NCBI GenBank assembly: GCA_017506865.1 | Contig: JAFCMP010000490.1 | Span: 248,001-312,000 of the forward strand | Direction of reading: 5' to 3' | Length of the DNA: 64,000 nt | Source: Tribonema minus | Taxonomy: Eukaryota; Sar; Xanthophyceae; Tribonematales; Tribonemataceae | Part shown: positions 61,884 to 64,000 of the stretch, piece after piece | Layout of the letters: every line of letters begins with the position of its first letter | How positions within the stretch are numbered: position 1 is the stretch's first letter | Made by a program: the position numbers and the translations under genes | Notes under the pieces: generated by a model | What the model saw: only the letters and a program-made list of their open reading frames with translations | Told to the model about the DNA's origin: nothing | Database searches by the model: none

Positions 61884-64000
61884 GGCCTTGGCACACTTCG
61901 CGCCGGGTGTGTTGCTCTGTCTGCGTTGTGTAGGTGAGCTGCCCCTATAGTAGCATTGTCTGGCATGGAGGCTGGTGACCATGGAGGTGGATGTGCACTG
62001 TTTGCATGGTTCAGGCGCTGCTTATGTGGGGGTGCTGCGGGGCTACTTCACCTTATGTATCAATCCAATCCGGCAATGGTGGTGCATTCAGCCACAGCGC
62101 AGTCCGCACTCCTATCCAGCCAGTCACAGCCTGTAATGGCCATGGCACAAGCGTCAAATGATGAAACCCCTGCCCTGCTTCAGTGAATGACATGTCAAAG
62201 TCTTGCATTGTTTGTTATGCAGTTGAACATGCTGTTTGAGCGAAGTGCGTGCGGCATGCATGAGAAAACACAGGGCAATGTTGGCCGGTGAACGCCGTGG
62301 TTGCTATGCATACTAATGAAGCGACAACTTCATATATCATGTACCTTGAGCTTAAACATGTCTCTCACAAGGCAGCGTCGAAGCGTGCTGGGCGGAGACG
62401 CCCATGAGCGCAAAGCTGCGTCGAAGTCATCATTGTTTACCCTCAAATTAAACCTCAAATTAAATAATCACGGTGCCATTGCTGCCACATATGCCTGGAG
62501 ACCCAGATGTCTCCCCGAAAGTGCTTCAACAGTGTCCTAGCACCCCGAATGTGCTTCAACAGTGTGCTGGCACCCCGAATGTGCTTCGACAGAGTCCTGG
62601 CAACCCAATTATCTTCCCGAAAGTGCTTCAACAGAGTCCTGGCAACCTGAATGGCACCCCGAAAGTGTTTTTACAAGAGTGTGGTGCTTCGCCAGAGCCT
62701 GACTTTGTTCAGCATTTATTGTACAAGGCCTGGAAGCGCACCATCCCTAGGCAAGGGTCAAAGGCTCTGGGGTTCTCATATTTCAGACCTGTCTATGCGA
62801 ATGCTCATCCACAAGGTTCAATGGTGCAAACTCACGGTACTGTAAACGTAACATGTTTTAGTGTACCAACGGAAGCAATGAACACATTAACAATTTAGAG
62901 GACACCACACACACTGCTGGCCGCAACTGAATCATCAGATGCTTTGCGGCAGAAGAGGGCGATGGTGCAAGCTGCACAAATGGATGTTGTCTAAGGCATA
63001 AAAACTGACTGCTTCTACGCAAGGTTCAACAACTGTAAGGTTCTCATATTTCAGAGTTACTGTAGTCCAATGTTCATGCAGCTGAGATTCTAGAGCCTTT
63101 GTCTAAGGCACGAAAGTGTCTTACCGATAGGGAAGTTGAGCAGCTCTGAGGGTTTCATATTTGAATCTAGCAAGTCGGATTGTTCAGGCAGCTGAGTTGC
63201 TTTGAGGACGGCATCACAGTTGAAGATGAATATAATCCACTTGAAGTTTGATGAATATAAGTTACAGAAATCAGGAGAGCGTCGTACACTGCACAATTTG
63301 CTTTCGCGCTATAGAAACTAATTCAGATCAAAAGATTCGGGGATGAGCACACTTGAAGTTGAATATAATCCAGTTGAACTTGAGCCTAATATAAGTTACA
63401 GAAATCAGGAGAGCGTCGTACGCTGCGCGTTTTGCTTTCGCGCTATAGAAACTATTTCAGATCAAAAGATTCGGGGATGAGCACAGTTGAAGTTGAATAT
63501 AATCCACTTGAACTTTGATGAATATAAGTTGCAGAAATTGGGAGAGCGTCGTACACTGCCCATTTTGCTTTCGCGCTATAGAAACTATTTCAGATCAAAA
63601 GATTCGGGGATGAGCAAAGTTGAACTTAATATAATCGACACTTGAAGCTCAATTTGCCCTCACCCACCTCAGCTGGTGTGTGTTATGCTAATCACTCCCG
63701 CATCGCCATACCGCGCCTGCTGATGCTGCTCGCCTTGGCCCCTGGCTGTCCGAGCACCTGCTGTGATCAGGCAAACAGGAGGTGGCAGAAGTAAGCACTG
63801 CTGAGCATAAGGGCAGTCAAAGATACGGGATTTCAAAAGATTCGTGGGATATAATTGATGCCCTCTTATGTGCCGTCAAATAATATTAAATGTTGCAGCG
63901 GAATCAAGGTGTTGCTTCACACACACTGAGCCAGATGCACCCCAGTAAGCGCGCGAGACTGGATAATGCTCTACTGAATCCGTCCATCACCAGGGGGCCT
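61884..64000. repeat. Repeat-rich terminal stretch
   Basis: 62510-62650 has four to five diverged units of CACCCCGAATGTGCTTCAAC. 62740-62790 and 63010-63060 have the CTCATATTTCAGA repeat. 63210-63660 has about three units of the 140-bp family. Nothing coding is supported. Confidence 0.75.

Noticed and set aside
1..64000. tRNA or rRNA genes
   Set aside because: I found no cloverleaf-like or conserved rRNA segment by eye; a covariance-model search would be needed to be certain.

Overview
The window is eukaryotic nuclear DNA, most likely from a unicellular alga or related protist. Evidence: two multi-exon genes with GT-AG introns and matching exon phases, TTAGGG-type telomere-like tracts, abundant minisatellites, a non-LTR retrotransposon and an integrated DNA virus. 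I cannot name the host. The chains of CGAAAGTGCGGCCAA-type repeats and the kind of virus would suit an algal genome, but that is inference.

Region 1 (1-5035 and 24950-25162, minus strand) is one host gene of the DUF7869 type (GHTH-x-DID motif), split by region 2. Region 2 (5036-24950, 19.9 kb) is a complete Polinton-like virus (PLV) integrated in an exon of that gene. It is bounded by terminal inverted repeats (TIRs) whose outermost 29 bases form a perfect hairpin palindrome. Left to right it carries: a small gene, the double-jelly-roll major capsid protein, a pVI-like small protein, a penton-like minor capsid protein (frameshifted), small genes, the packaging ATPase, a large Pro/Ala-rich basic protein, a fibre-like protein (frameshifted), a retroviral-type integrase (frameshifted), a TV-Pol-like polymerase/SF3 helicase, an origin-like repeat cluster, a DUF5710-like protein, a small protein, a telomere-resolvase-like tyrosine recombinase, and a coiled-coil protein (frameshifted). 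The resolvase together with palindromic hairpin ends and internal telomere-like repeats is the most striking system here. It suggests a linear virus genome with covalently closed hairpin ends as well as integrase-mediated insertion.

Region 3 (26.6-36.5 kb) is ordinary host DNA: a minus-strand gene of at least ten exons with a ParB/sulfiredoxin-like domain, a Cys-rich finger ORF, and a secreted-protein gene. A truncated copy of the secreted-protein gene's first exon lies at 37.7 kb.

Region 4 (38.8-57.6 kb) is a run of intronless genes of a kind common in algal giant viruses: ARM-repeat protein, ClpP-like protease, a 51-residue basic SP-K/R protein, EGF/TM2 protein, zinc-ribbon protein, LRR protein, 2OG-Fe(II) oxygenase and a capsid-like jelly-roll protein. 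Several are broken by one-base frameshifts or a stop, and one is split by a 3.8-kb retrotransposon ORF. It may be a decaying endogenous giant-virus segment or host genes of viral origin.

Region 5 (57.6-64 kb) is repeat-rich, with one more ARM-like gene (59.9-60.8 kb) and arrays of a repeat of about 140 bp. Several frameshifts lie in or near homopolymers, so assembly error must be separated from true decay.
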